DNA from: Promethearchaeota archaeon
GTDB lineage: Archaea > Asgardarchaeota > Lokiarchaeia > Sigyniarchaeales > SOKP01
Length of the DNA stretch: 45,807 nt
Assembly (NCBI GenBank): GCA_016839765.1
Contig: JAEOTP010000088.1
Location: 1 to 45,807, forward strand
Direction: 5' to 3'
This document shows positions 1 to 9,108 of this stretch, piece by piece; within the stretch, counting starts at the first letter, position 1, and each line of letters starts with the position of its first letter. The translations under genes were made by a program, and so were the position numbers. The notes under the pieces were generated by a model that worked only from the letters and a program-made list of their open reading frames with translations, did not search any database and had not been told where the DNA came from.

Positions 1-18
1 AAAAAATGGTCTAAAAAA

Positions 19-1365
19 ATGAAAATAAAAACAAAATCAAGTCTATTAATCGGGATTTTAACATTGGGAATATTTCTAGGATTTTTTGCCTTAACGGTAG
101 GAATGACGCGTGCTAACGATATCACTATTGTATATCCAACAGGTGTAGATGATACCGCAGACATCCAATCAGCTCTCAATGCGGCAGGTCCAGGAGACAC
201 CGTTCAGTTAGCTGCTGGACAATTTTATACGAATGAAATTTTAGTTGAAGATTTTTGTGGTACATTTAAGGGGACAGGTGAGGGTACTAAAATTGATGTC
301 CTTAGAGGATTAAATCCTTCATTACCAGGAGTTTCCATCGACTATCTTACTTATAGTACTCATTTATTTACATTTTTTGGAGGAGATGTACATATCTTGG
401 ATTTAACCTTTGACATTACGCCTTATGAGCCTGCTGAAGTATGGGGTCCTAATAATCCACCTGATTGGTACGATTTATTAGCGGTTATTTTAATAACAGG
501 AGATATAAATTCCCAAATTGAAAATGTTAAATTTACTGGTCATGAAGGCACAGCACTTTATCCAGGCCCTTTTCATCCTATGTTTTCGGTAAAAAGTTAT
601 AACGTCAGAATAGGAGTTGAATATGGGGGAGGTATACCAACAACTGGAAGACATATTATTAGAGATTGTGACTTTGACTCGCTATGGTTAGGTATTACTG
701 CATGGGGTCTAATGAATTGTGAATTGACAATTACCTCAAATTCAATTAAAGGAGGGGCAATCGGAATAATTAATGCTGAAAATACCAATTCAGAAATTGA
801 GATTTCTGGTAATGAGATTGAAGCGGATTTCCTTGCTGGAATTTGGGTAATGCAATTTGCTCCACTCCCCTGCCGGTGGCTTATATCTGGTAATACTATA
901 ACACCGTCAATTTTTGCAGATGGTATCCTCTTAGAGGATTATACAGGAGCAGGAGCACTCAAAGCAACTGTCCGCAATAATGAAATCCTTTTAGATTATA
1001 CATTCGGAGGAATTTGGACATATGGGGTGAAGAGAGCTTATATCTATAGTAACCGTATTAGTGGTATAGGAGGTTATGGTATTGGATTGGCTTTTACCGA
1101 TAAGTGTTTGATTCTTAGCAATCGCATATCGAATTATGGTAATAATGGAATAGCTCTTTTAGAATCAAACAATAATTTAATTCTAGGAAACTATCTTAAA
1201 AACAATGGAGGCTATGGGTTAATTGTGGTGGTAAACCCAGATAATGTCCCCCCCATAGGGGAAAGCAATAAAAATTGCATTATTGGTAATTTATTTGAGA
1301 ATAATGGTATAGGTAATATTTTTGATGAATGTGATAATAGGTACTGGTGGAATTTGGAACGGTAG
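19..1365 (+). CDS. Secreted right-handed parallel beta-helix protein
   Basis: The N-terminus has a basic start and one hydrophobic stretch (about residues 8-30), read as a signal peptide or anchor, so the protein probably acts outside the cell. The opening of the mature part (VDDTADIQSALNAAGPGDTV) is the usual entry to pectate-lyase/NosD-type beta-helices. After it come many short Asn/Gly/Ile-rich turns such as ISGNEIEA, ISGNTITP, IYSNRISGIG, ILSNRISNYG, ILGNYLKNNG and IIGNLFENNG, typical of PbH1 coils over about residues 150-440. No catalytic residues of a particular glycosidase or lyase could be assigned. A sugar-binding, polysaccharide-cleaving or structural surface role are all possible. 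The gene stands alone and is followed by a hairpin plus T-tract. Confidence 0.8.
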   Translation: MKIKTKSSLLIGILTLGIFLGFFALTVGMTRANDITIVYPTGVDDTADIQSALNAAGPGDTVQLAAGQFYTNEILVEDFCGTFKGTGEGTKIDVLRGLNPSLPGVSIDYLTYSTHLFTFFGGDVHILDLTFDITPYEPAEVWGPNNPPDWYDLLAVILITGDINSQIENVKFTGHEGTALYPGPFHPMFSVKSYNVRIGVEYGGGIPTTGRHIIRDCDFDSLWLGITAWGLMNCELTITSNSIKGGAIGIINAENTNSEIEISGNEIEADFLAGIWVMQFAPLPCRWLISGNTITPSIFADGILLEDYTGAGALKATVRNNEILLDYTFGGIWTYGVKRAYIYSNRISGIGGYGIGLAFTDKCLILSNRISNYGNNGIALLESNNNLILGNYLKNNGGYGLIVVVNPDNVPPIGESNKNCIIGNLFENNGIGNIFDECDNRYWWNLER

Positions 1366-1436
1366 AATAGGAGAGAACCGCTGACGAGTAATAATTTCAT
1401 TTCCATATATTTGCAATAAAATAATAGAGAATGGAG

Positions 1437-1487
1437 GAATAGGAACCACCTTTTCCTCCTATTCTATTTGTTTTTTTTTTTTTTTTT
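1437..1487 (+). terminator. Hairpin plus T17 terminator
   Basis: An 8-bp perfect inverted repeat (GAATAGGA at 1437-1444 with TCCTATTC at 1457-1464) is followed seven bases later by 17 consecutive T at 1471-1487. It lies about 70 bp after the beta-helix gene stop, so it is probably its terminator. Confidence 0.7.
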
Positions 1488-1560
1488 AATCAATATGATT
1501 ATTTTTATAAATTTATCCAAGTTAAAATGATGTTTTCTGTAATTTTCAATTTATAAATGA

Positions 1561-1620
1561 TCAAAAACCTTAATTATGAATATATCTAATTTTAATTTTA
1601 TAACATTTTTGTGAAATCTA
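1561..1620 (+). repeat. Upstream 60-bp repeat, copy 1
   Basis: This 60-nt block matches 4685-4744 at 54 of 60 positions without gaps. It ends 60 bp before the start codon of the first solute-binding protein gene. The shared start is TCAAAAACCTTAATTATGAA and the shared end GTGAAATCTA. The rest of gap 1366-1680 holds only the hairpin/T-tract and AT-rich DNA. The block probably contains the promoter or a control site, because it sits in the same place before both paralogues. Confidence 0.7.
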
Positions 1621-1680
1621 AAAAAAGTATCTATTATAATAATCTTAATTAAATAAGAAATGACCGAAGTGTAGTTTAAG

Positions 1681-3489
1681 ATGAGTACAAATAATAAAAC
1701 ACCAAAGAAAAAACTTCCTAAAAAGGAAGGCCGATTATTAAAGAAAAAGCCAATTGTAATTTTTGGTATAGTGGCTGTTGTAGCTATAGCAGGGATTATT
1801 GGTGGCATATTTCTTTTCATGCAACCATCTGAAGAAAATCCTAACTTGATTATTGGAACAAATTGTGGGATTTGGGGATCAATTGATCCCTTAGGTACAC
1901 AAGTTCCTACAGATTATGATATTATAAGTCAATTTGCTGAAGGTTTATTTGACCATGATATGGCTATTGATAGTTCTTTACTTATTCATAATTTAGCGAT
2001 AAATCATACCTGGAGTAATGATTATCTAAATCTTACCTGTAACCTTAGACAAGGAGTTAAGTTTCATGATGGAACTATATTCAATGCTGTTGCAGTTAAA
2101 TGGAACATTGATAGAATTTACAATTTTTTCGACCTCGGCAAGGCTGGAACATTTTTATTTGATTGGCTTATTCCAAACGGTACAAAATTTATTAATGGTA
2201 CTAAAGTTGCCAATAGTGCTATGAGGCTTATAAACGATACTAAGATTATAGATGATTATACGATTAGGTTTGTTTTAAACAAACCATATCTCCCACTCCC
2301 AGCATTATTGGCTTCTGTTCATTCCTATATCTTGTCACCTGCGTCTACTCCCTATGATAATTTTATTGATACGGATACAGGAAATTTAGTTGGAACTGGC
2401 CCTTTTATCTATGAACAATATATACCAAATGATAGAATAATATTTGCTTCAAATCCATCTTATTGGGGTGGGAAACCTAAGATAAATAAGTTAATTTATT
2501 CAATCATTACCAATAAAACTGCCCGTTATGAAGCTTCATTATCAGGAGAAATTTCAATGCTCAATGGTTTTAATCATTTATACGACCCAACCCCCGATTG
2601 TATTTATTATGATGATATGATCGATGTAGATTCTTTTTTTGATGATCCCTCTATTATAATCCAAGAAGGTCCACCTGTATTCCACTTTACTTATCTAATT
2701 ATGAATAATAAATTAATTAATGCAACTATGAGAGAGGCGATTTCTTATGCTCTTAATTATTCTTCCATTATTCAAGAAGTAATTAATGGACATGGAGTAA
2801 GACTTAAATCTCCCATTCCAGAAGGAATGTTATACTCAAATATAACGGATATTGAATATCCGTATTATAATATCTCAAAGGCAAGGCAAGTTTTGAAAGA
2901 TGCAGGATGGCCTGGAACTAATAATTTAACCGCAAACAACAATATAACAACTGGAAATGAATGGGAAATGTTGGTTACAAACATTACACCACTAGCGACA
3001 TATAATTTTAGTTATACGGAGACAGACATCTTATCTATACTAATTGCGCCTTTATTGGTAAACGACCTTAAACAAATTGGTGTTAAATTAGAGCCAGTTA
3101 TTCGTCAAGGTATAGAGATTTGGTATATTTATACAGAACAATATGGTTATCACCTAAACATGATGGAGCTTAGCATATTAGGATACAATGGTCCAAAATT
3201 TAATGATCCTTGTAGTATAATTAACTGGATGTATTCGAATAAAACAATAGACCTGAATTATGCTCAAGTTAATGATATTCAAGTTCAACTATGGATGGAA
3301 GAGGCACTAGAGGAACCTAACGAGAATACCAGATCACTAATATACTATGACATTCAAAAACGTTTGCTCGAAGAAATATTTCCAGTATGTTACCTTTATC
3401 GTAAAAATTATCTGAGGATTTTCCGATCGAATGTGAATGGATGGCAAGTTCACCAATTTAAATCAAATTTTAAAACGATTTACTTTTAA
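1681..3489 (+). CDS. ABC transporter substrate-binding protein, family 5 (peptide/oligosaccharide type)
   Basis: This 602-residue protein has a Lys-rich cytoplasmic N-terminus, one membrane helix (about residues 24-48) and then a full SBP_bac_5 domain. Family signatures include AEGLFDHD, LRQGVKFHDGTIFNAVAVKW, LVGTGPFIYEQY and NPSYWGGKPKINK. There is no lipobox cysteine, so anchoring is by the helix. Family members capture peptides, nickel or oligosaccharides for an ABC importer; the ligand cannot be told from sequence. No permease or ATPase gene is adjacent. The gene converges on a beta-rich membrane protein gene, an arrangement repeated at 4809-7551. The start is the ATG before the basic segment. 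Confidence 0.88.
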   Translation: MSTNNKTPKKKLPKKEGRLLKKKPIVIFGIVAVVAIAGIIGGIFLFMQPSEENPNLIIGTNCGIWGSIDPLGTQVPTDYDIISQFAEGLFDHDMAIDSSLLIHNLAINHTWSNDYLNLTCNLRQGVKFHDGTIFNAVAVKWNIDRIYNFFDLGKAGTFLFDWLIPNGTKFINGTKVANSAMRLINDTKIIDDYTIRFVLNKPYLPLPALLASVHSYILSPASTPYDNFIDTDTGNLVGTGPFIYEQYIPNDRIIFASNPSYWGGKPKINKLIYSIITNKTARYEASLSGEISMLNGFNHLYDPTPDCIYYDDMIDVDSFFDDPSIIIQEGPPVFHFTYLIMNNKLINATMREAISYALNYSSIIQEVINGHGVRLKSPIPEGMLYSNITDIEYPYYNISKARQVLKDAGWPGTNNLTANNNITTGNEWEMLVTNITPLATYNFSYTETDILSILIAPLLVNDLKQIGVKLEPVIRQGIEIWYIYTEQYGYHLNMMELSILGYNGPKFNDPCSIINWMYSNKTIDLNYAQVNDIQVQLWMEEALEEPNENTRSLIYYDIQKRLLEEIFPVCYLYRKNYLRIFRSNVNGWQVHQFKSNFKTIYF

Positions 3490-3506
3490 TAACAACATAA
3501 AAGCAT

Positions 3507-3524
3507 TAGATGCTTAAGCATCTA
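3507..3524. terminator. Perfect 18-bp palindrome between convergent genes
   Basis: TAGATGCTTAAGCATCTA equals its own reverse complement. As RNA on either strand it can form a 7-bp stem with a TTAA loop. It lies between the convergent stops and contains the TAA stop of the minus-strand gene, so it could serve as a bidirectional terminator. No long T-tract follows, so this reading is moderate. Confidence 0.5.
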
Positions 3525-4506
3525 GATCAAACTCTTGAAAGAGCCCGTTTGAATTATTAATCAATAGATTGTAGTTATTCTTTGTAGGATAATCATAGCA
3601 CCATAGATAGAAAGTAGCTTGCTCATCTGAATGAATAGAGTTAAATCCTACAATCTGATCAATTCTATTTAGCAAAGTAAGATCATCTTCGTAATAATAT
3701 AATGTGAAGTATGCCCCATTATTTATACGGTCGTCTTGATATATAAAACTAATATAACCCTGTTCATGAGTAATTGTACCAGAAATATTACCATTCATAT
3801 CTATGTATTGAATAATTTCAAGAATGATATCCCCTGCTCGAGTATTGAGAGACCATGTATTATTATGAATATATTGTATATTATATAATTTTAATTCCAA
3901 ATCACCTTCTGTTTGGATAAAACCCGTAATATTACCGTCAACAATACAATCAGAGAGGCCAAATTGAATATCTCCTTTTGAAACGTTAGTAAATATGTTC
4001 CCAATGGAGATACCCCAGGGAACTATTATCTTAACCGCGCCTTGAACATTTACAATTACATTAATGTCACATATTACCTCTGCTTTGAGAGTTACAATTA
4101 TATCAACATTACTTATAAGAGATAATGTTTTACTTTGGTCAATACCTGCTTTAAACTTCATAGTAAAATTAAGAAAACCGCTTGCATTTTCCCATACTAT
4201 ATTGAAATAATCAGAATAAGATTTTTCCGCTAAACCTGAACCAAGCATTTCAAGATTGAGTTCTAATTTTGTAGAATAATCGATTGGTTCATAAGTATAG
4301 CCTATTTCGACTTCTCCTACATCTGTATTAATATTTAATTCTTTCATAAAAGAAGAATTACCAGGGTTATAGTAGAAGGGAATTGATTCTTCAATTATGC
4401 CATAAGGCGCGAGAGTAGTTGATATAATAAAAATAGGGATAGAAATAATTAGAATCATACCGAAAATTATAATTATAGTAATTGCTAATGTAATTTTATT
4501 TGCCAT
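3514..4506 (-). CDS. Membrane-anchored beta-rich surface protein, paralogue A
   Basis: This 330-residue protein has one N-terminal hydrophobic helix (about residues 5-30), followed by a domain of short beta-strand-like stretches with Gly-Asn turns (DVGEVEIGYTYEPIDY, GNITGFIQTEGDLELKLYN, GNISGTITHEQGYISFIY). The pattern resembles DUF4097/adhesin-like beta-solenoids, but no family is recognised with certainty. It is clearly paralogous to the protein at 6562-7551: both have a Ser-Phe/Leu-rich pre-domain, a VPWGI/VPMGI motif and an SYxDxFNIxWEN motif. Its partner is the convergent solute-binding protein gene. A shared role at the cell surface is inferred only from repeated neighbourhood. Confidence 0.65.
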   Translation of the reverse strand: MANKITLAITIIIIFGMILIISIPIFIISTTLAPYGIIEESIPFYYNPGNSSFMKELNINTDVGEVEIGYTYEPIDYSTKLELNLEMLGSGLAEKSYSDYFNIVWENASGFLNFTMKFKAGIDQSKTLSLISNVDIIVTLKAEVICDINVIVNVQGAVKIIVPWGISIGNIFTNVSKGDIQFGLSDCIVDGNITGFIQTEGDLELKLYNIQYIHNNTWSLNTRAGDIILEIIQYIDMNGNISGTITHEQGYISFIYQDDRINNGAYFTLYYYEDDLTLLNRIDQIVGFNSIHSDEQATFYLWCYDYPTKNNYNLLINNSNGLFQEFDLDA

Positions 4507-4684
4507 CGATGAATTTGCATGAGTAGATTCTTTAATTAATTATATATATGATAATCTTATTTAAACTATTTCTTGAATACGCATGCAAATCTTAAAAAAC
4601 AAGATAAATCCACCTTAATATTCAAATTTTCCATTAAAAATGGATTATAAAATCAAAACAGAACGGATTTGCCTCCATTAATAA

Positions 4685-4744
4685 TCAAAAACCTTAATTA
4701 TGAATCTATCTAATTATAATTTTGTATCATTATAGTGAAATCTA
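4685..4744 (+). repeat. Upstream 60-bp repeat, copy 2
   Basis: This is the second copy of the block at 1561-1620 (54/60 identical, no gaps). It ends 64 bp before the ATG of the second solute-binding protein gene. The remainder of gap 4507-4808 shows only AT-rich sequence with TATA-like strings. Conservation here looks higher than in the coding regions downstream, which suggests a functional control element or recent gene conversion. Confidence 0.7.
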
Positions 4745-4808
4745 CAACAATTTTATTAGTAAGAAATAACCTAAGAATTTTTTAAAAAGTTTAATAGTTG
4801 GGGTATTT

Positions 4809-6551
4809 ATGGATGAGAAGGAAATTGGAGTTAAAAAGAAAAAAAAAAAAGAGAAATTTATAACTTTAAATAAAAGACAAAAAATTAGTTTGGGAGCTAC
4901 GAGTATTATTGCAATAGCAGCCCTTGTTACTGGAATTTACTTTTTCTTGGAATTAGAAGAATCTGAAGAGTTTATTTTTAAATGTGGTTTGAGTGGTGCT
5001 CCAGATTCAATCGATCCGCTTAAGAATCCAGGTCCAAGATTTGAAAATCTAATCATTATCGATCAAATTGCGGAAGGGTTATTTACTTACGACCAAAACA
5101 AAACAGATACCCCTATAATTCCTAATCTGGCGCTAGGTGGGTCTTGGAGCCCTGATTACTTAAATTTCACTTGCACACTTAGAACAAATGTCAGATTCCA
5201 TGATGGAACACCGTTTAATGCAACAGTGGTAAAATGGAACTTTGATAGAATTTATAAATTTATTGAAATTATGCCGGATTCTGATACATGGGCTTGGTAC
5301 CCTGCGTATTTGAACTCAGAAGGTAAGCCGATCATAAATCACACTGAAATAATAAATGAATCTACTGTAAAATTTGTCTTAAACCACCCTTATGTTCCTA
5401 TAAGGGATTTATTTACCCTCTGGACCTCGTACATACTTTCCCCGACTTCTACTCCAGATAACGATTTCATCGATATTAGAACTGGAAAGCTAGTCGGAAC
5501 TGGCCCCTTTATTTTTGATTCTTGTGAGGTAGATTTATACGGGGATGGTTTGAAAATAGATATGCATGCTAATCCGGATTATTGGGGAGGGCCACCCTTA
5601 ATTAATAAAGTGTCATTCCTTGCATTATATTCTGGCACAGAGAGAATGGAAAGAATGTTATCCGGAGAGCTTTCATATGCTATGGGATCTCGTAATGATT
5701 ATAGACTCGAAATATACAGAAACGCTACTGGAATTACTGTAGTACCAAAAACAAGATTGAACATCTTTTATCTTGGCATGAATAACAATAAAATAAATAT
5801 CACAATGAGAAGAGCAATTTCCTATGCTTTTAATTATACTCGCCATATTGAAGATTATTGGGGAGGGCACGCAGAGAAACCAAGATCTCCTCTTTCAAAT
5901 AGGATGCGTTATTCTAACTGGGATGATTTTGATGTACCAGATTATAATATTACCAGAGCAAGGCAACTCTTAATAGATGCAAATTGGCCTGGAACAAGCG
6001 GGTTAACCCCCAACGATAATATAACTACTGGAAACGAGTGGGAAATGATAGCAAATAGTCCAACACCTCTAGGAACATATAATTTTTCAACTGTTTGGTC
6101 ATGGATGGATTTCATAGCTAATCTAACAATCGCCGATCTCGAACAGATTGGAGTGAAAGTAAATATTCTTAAAATGGAGCCTGTAGAATTCTGGGATAAA
6201 ATGTATGCAAGTAAACACGATATTTATACGGCGGGATGGGGAGTTACTCGTATGGACCCTGTTGATGTTATCAACCCATTATACTCAAGTAAAGTAGATG
6301 GGGTTGGCAATTATATTAATTTTAATAATACGGAAGTACAACCATGGTTAGAACAAGCTCTTGAAGAATTTAATGAAACCAAAAGAGAACAATTATACTT
6401 TAACATTCAGCAGCATCTTATTGAAAAACTTAATCCAGTCCTATGGTTAGCTCATCCTATAGACTATGATATTTGGGATTCAGATGTAAAAGGTATCCCG
6501 ATAGATGGAGCTCCTTTGAGACTTATCTTAAAATTTTGTTATTTAATTTAG
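4809..6551 (+). CDS. ABC transporter substrate-binding protein, family 5, paralogue
   Basis: This 580-residue protein has the same plan as the gene at 1681: a Lys-rich N-terminal tail, a membrane helix (about residues 28-48), then an SBP_bac_5 domain with AEGLFTYDQN, LRTNVRFHDGTPFNATVVKW, LVGTGPFIFDS and NPDYWGGPPLINK. Many NxT/NxS sites follow the helix, consistent with an extracellular protein. The ligand is unknown. A GGGGT run (4800-4804) lies a few bases before the ATG and may be the ribosome site. It converges with the paralogue-B surface protein gene, repeating the upstream unit. No transporter permease gene is nearby. Confidence 0.88.
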   Translation: MDEKEIGVKKKKKKEKFITLNKRQKISLGATSIIAIAALVTGIYFFLELEESEEFIFKCGLSGAPDSIDPLKNPGPRFENLIIIDQIAEGLFTYDQNKTDTPIIPNLALGGSWSPDYLNFTCTLRTNVRFHDGTPFNATVVKWNFDRIYKFIEIMPDSDTWAWYPAYLNSEGKPIINHTEIINESTVKFVLNHPYVPIRDLFTLWTSYILSPTSTPDNDFIDIRTGKLVGTGPFIFDSCEVDLYGDGLKIDMHANPDYWGGPPLINKVSFLALYSGTERMERMLSGELSYAMGSRNDYRLEIYRNATGITVVPKTRLNIFYLGMNNNKINITMRRAISYAFNYTRHIEDYWGGHAEKPRSPLSNRMRYSNWDDFDVPDYNITRARQLLIDANWPGTSGLTPNDNITTGNEWEMIANSPTPLGTYNFSTVWSWMDFIANLTIADLEQIGVKVNILKMEPVEFWDKMYASKHDIYTAGWGVTRMDPVDVINPLYSSKVDGVGNYINFNNTEVQPWLEQALEEFNETKREQLYFNIQQHLIEKLNPVLWLAHPIDYDIWDSDVKGIPIDGAPLRLILKFCYLI

Positions 6552-6561
6552 TTCAACGATA

Positions 6562-7551
6562 TTAAGTTGGGATACTATACAAATTCCAAAAATAATCTCC
6601 ACCATCCCATTTAAATAAAGAGAAATTATAGTTATTTTGAGTAAGAAAATCTTTGGAATAAAAATATATAAAACTTGTTAATGGTAAGGTATCTCTTTCG
6701 AAACCTATCCATGTATTTTGTCCTTCAGCACCAAAACCAGTCTCGTTATACAATATAAATTGAGCCCCGATATTAGGTGAATAATCATTATATATTACTG
6801 TGATGATTCCAGTTTTAGTAATTCCAGTACCGGTAATATTAGCGCCCATTTCTTCAGATTGATATATATCAAAGGTAATGTAACCCACTTCATTAACAAG
6901 CGTTAGTCTACAATTCTGATTATATTGATTGTTATATGCTTTTACCGTTATATTACCATTTTTAACAATTCCAGATATATTGCCTTCAAGGATACAATGA
7001 TGCATATCGTAAATTATATTACCGTTAATAACATTTAAGAGTAAATTATTAACTGTAATTCCCATTGGAACAACTAATTTTATATCCCCCTCCTTGATAG
7101 AAGCATCTATATCAAAAATAATGTCTGCTCGAAGTATAATATTAATGCAAATATTTGCTTGGTGTAAATTTAAAAAATCCAACCACATATCTGATAATAA
7201 ATCTAACGTGAAATTTACTGGAGAGGTTACGTTTTCCCAACCAATATTAAAAAAATCTAAATATGATTTCCCATCTAAGTTTGGACCGCCCAATTCAATG
7301 TATACATCTACTCTTATAATAAAATCAACTGGTTGATTAATATAATTTATATTAATTGTACCTATATCAGCGTTAAGATTCAATTCGCTTTTGACTGGTG
7401 GTGTGGTTGATGAATAAATAAATGTAAGAGATTCATCAATCCTACTAAAATTTGAAAACTCCGCTAAAAGAATAAAGGTCGGAATGCCTATAATTGTAAA
7501 TACAAAGAATAGATATATTATAAAAAGTATGCTTTTATATTTTCTCTCCAT
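6562..7551 (-). CDS. Membrane-anchored beta-rich surface protein, paralogue B
   Basis: This 329-residue paralogue of the protein at 3514-4506 has a hydrophobic N-terminal helix (about residues 6-30) and a beta-strand-rich outer domain with Gly-Asn-Ile turns (GNISGIVKNGNITVKAY). No enzymatic motif is visible. It ends 10 bp from the stop of the convergent solute-binding protein gene. Its function is unknown. The duplicated gene pair suggests it works with, or is regulated alongside, that binding protein. Confidence 0.65.
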   Translation of the reverse strand: MERKYKSILFIIYLFFVFTIIGIPTFILLAEFSNFSRIDESLTFIYSSTTPPVKSELNLNADIGTININYINQPVDFIIRVDVYIELGGPNLDGKSYLDFFNIGWENVTSPVNFTLDLLSDMWLDFLNLHQANICINIILRADIIFDIDASIKEGDIKLVVPMGITVNNLLLNVINGNIIYDMHHCILEGNISGIVKNGNITVKAYNNQYNQNCRLTLVNEVGYITFDIYQSEEMGANITGTGITKTGIITVIYNDYSPNIGAQFILYNETGFGAEGQNTWIGFERDTLPLTSFIYFYSKDFLTQNNYNFSLFKWDGGDYFWNLYSIPT

Positions 7552-7794
7552 TTTTAAAAAATTTGAAAGAATTTTTGTTGCTTTAAGTAATTAGATAAGA
7601 TAGATTTATATTTAAATTAATATTAAAGATATCTCTATAACAACATTGATTGTATTTCATACGAAAAATCATGATTTATTTATATTGAATTTCCTTATAT
7701 TCGAAATCAGATAACAAAATTTTTTATACTGATATCTCTTATAAGCTAATTATTGTAGAAAGGATTAATTTCATTTTTTTGGTGATTCCAAACA

Positions 7795-8838
7795 ATTATT
7801 CTTCAAATCTTTGATCCTTTAGAGCGTTTCTTTTCTAGTGTGGCAATAATTATACTATTTGTCTGTAGTCTGCTCTATTTATCCCAAGGGCGTAAAAAAG
7901 AAACTGCCCATGAAAAAACGTTAATGTATGGATTTGCATGTTTTTGGTTTAGTATAGCATTAATACGTGCTTTTTTTTATTTCTCTGACTATTTTTTAGA
8001 GGGAACTTATACTGGTGATCTAAGCGTAATAATTCTAACTTTTGATATTACAAGCTATATTCTTCTTTACTTTTATTTATATTTGTTCATTTATGTATTT
8101 ATTAGTATAATCTCTGTAAATTTAATGTTTATTTGGTTTTCAATAAAATCAAAAAAGGAATTTCAAGCAATATCGTCGGTGGTAACCATTGGCTTTACTG
8201 TTATTATGATAGGATGGGCTTTCGAAACAATTATTATAAAAGAATTGAATCTAATTTCTCCTGTATTACCCCCAATATTCGTGATAGTAGGGGTTATAAT
8301 CGCCGTATTACCATTAATCATAAATCTTGAGTTTTTTTCCAAAGGTTTAGCTAACTGGCTAGTTTTAATCTCCATTATTTTTATCTTGGTATTTTTTGGT
8401 TTGACTGTGTTTACAAATTTACCATTATTTGTTATAAGTCAAGTAATAATTTGGATTTCAACTTTTGTACTGGTTCTGGTAATTATCTATATAATTTCCT
8501 ACTTAGTTAAGAGAGCTAGAACTCCAGAAACTTTTTTGGAAGATAAAAAAGCTGAGCTTAAAGAATTTATAAGGATAATTACTAAACCTTTGGATTTTAG
8601 TATGAAAGAAATAAAATTTTACAGAGATAGAGGATTATGTTTGGTGTGCAAAAATAAAATTTCTGGTTTGACCTATGTATGCCCTAACTGTGATGCATGG
8701 TACTGTATCAAATGTTCTAAAGCTTTAACTGAGTTAGAGAACGTTTGTTGGGGATGTGAAAAACCAATAAATCTGTTTAAGCTCTTAAAATATGAAAATG
8801 AGCCAAGTAAAGAATTTTTAAAAGAAAAAGATAATTAA
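7795..8838 (+). CDS. Multi-pass membrane protein with C-terminal cross-brace zinc finger (AUU start proposed)
   Basis: About six or seven hydrophobic segments fill residues 15-240. A basic cytoplasmic stretch follows, then an eight-cysteine domain: C282-x2-C285-x10-C296-x2-C299-x4-C304-x2-C307-x10-C318-x2-C321. That spacing is like FYVE/RING treble-clef zinc fingers, but the FYVE basic RHHCR motif is absent. The first conventional start is GTG at 7840, which falls inside the first membrane segment and has no ribosome site. The frame stays open upstream, and an ATT at 7795 lies 8 bp after GGTGAT (7781-7786), a good match to the archaeal anti-SD. I therefore extend the gene by 15 residues. The zinc finger could bind ubiquitin-like partners or lipid, but the role is unknown. 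The next gene begins 21 bp downstream. Confidence 0.65.
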   Translation: MILQIFDPLERFFSSVAIIILFVCSLLYLSQGRKKETAHEKTLMYGFACFWFSIALIRAFFYFSDYFLEGTYTGDLSVIILTFDITSYILLYFYLYLFIYVFISIISVNLMFIWFSIKSKKEFQAISSVVTIGFTVIMIGWAFETIIIKELNLISPVLPPIFVIVGVIIAVLPLIINLEFFSKGLANWLVLISIIFILVFFGLTVFTNLPLFVISQVIIWISTFVLVLVIIYIISYLVKRARTPETFLEDKKAELKEFIRIITKPLDFSMKEIKFYRDRGLCLVCKNKISGLTYVCPNCDAWYCIKCSKALTELENVCWGCEKPINLFKLLKYENEPSKEFLKEKDN

Positions 8839-8859
8839 ACAAACAGGGATGGGAAATCT

Positions 8860-9108
8860 ATGATTGATTATTTTGTACTAATTGCTTCAATTAGTGATAT
8901 CTATTCTTTATTAAACTTACTTCTCATAATTTTTATTATAATCCCAATCTTTTTCCTAATTCTTATTTCGATTTGGGTTTATAAAGATGCTAAAAAAAGA
9001 GCTATGAATGCCTTTGTTTGGATCTTAATAATTTGGGTAATACCATTTTTTATTGGATTAATAGTTTACCTAAAACTTAGAGATCAGTACTCTACACCAA
9101 GAGTGTAA
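8860..9108 (+). CDS. Small PLDc_N-like two-helix membrane protein
   Basis: This 82-residue protein has two hydrophobic helices separated by a short basic loop (IWVYKDAKKRAMNAFVWILI) and ends in VYLKLRDQYSTPRV. The YxDAKKR-x-(hydrophobic) pattern and the short tail after helix two match the phospholipase D-nuclease N-terminal (PLDc_N) family, a small membrane domain of unknown role that lacks the HKD catalytic motif. The gene is 21 bp after the zinc-finger membrane protein gene and preceded by a GGGATGGGA stretch, so the two are probably co-transcribed. Confidence 0.6.
   Translation: MIDYFVLIASISDIYSLLNLLLIIFIIIPIFFLILISIWVYKDAKKRAMNAFVWILIIWVIPFFIGLIVYLKLRDQYSTPRV

Noticed and set aside
1551-1820. 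Minus-strand 89-residue ORF overlapping the first binding-protein gene
   Set aside because: It runs antisense to the lysine-rich start of a well-supported gene and has no homology-like pattern.
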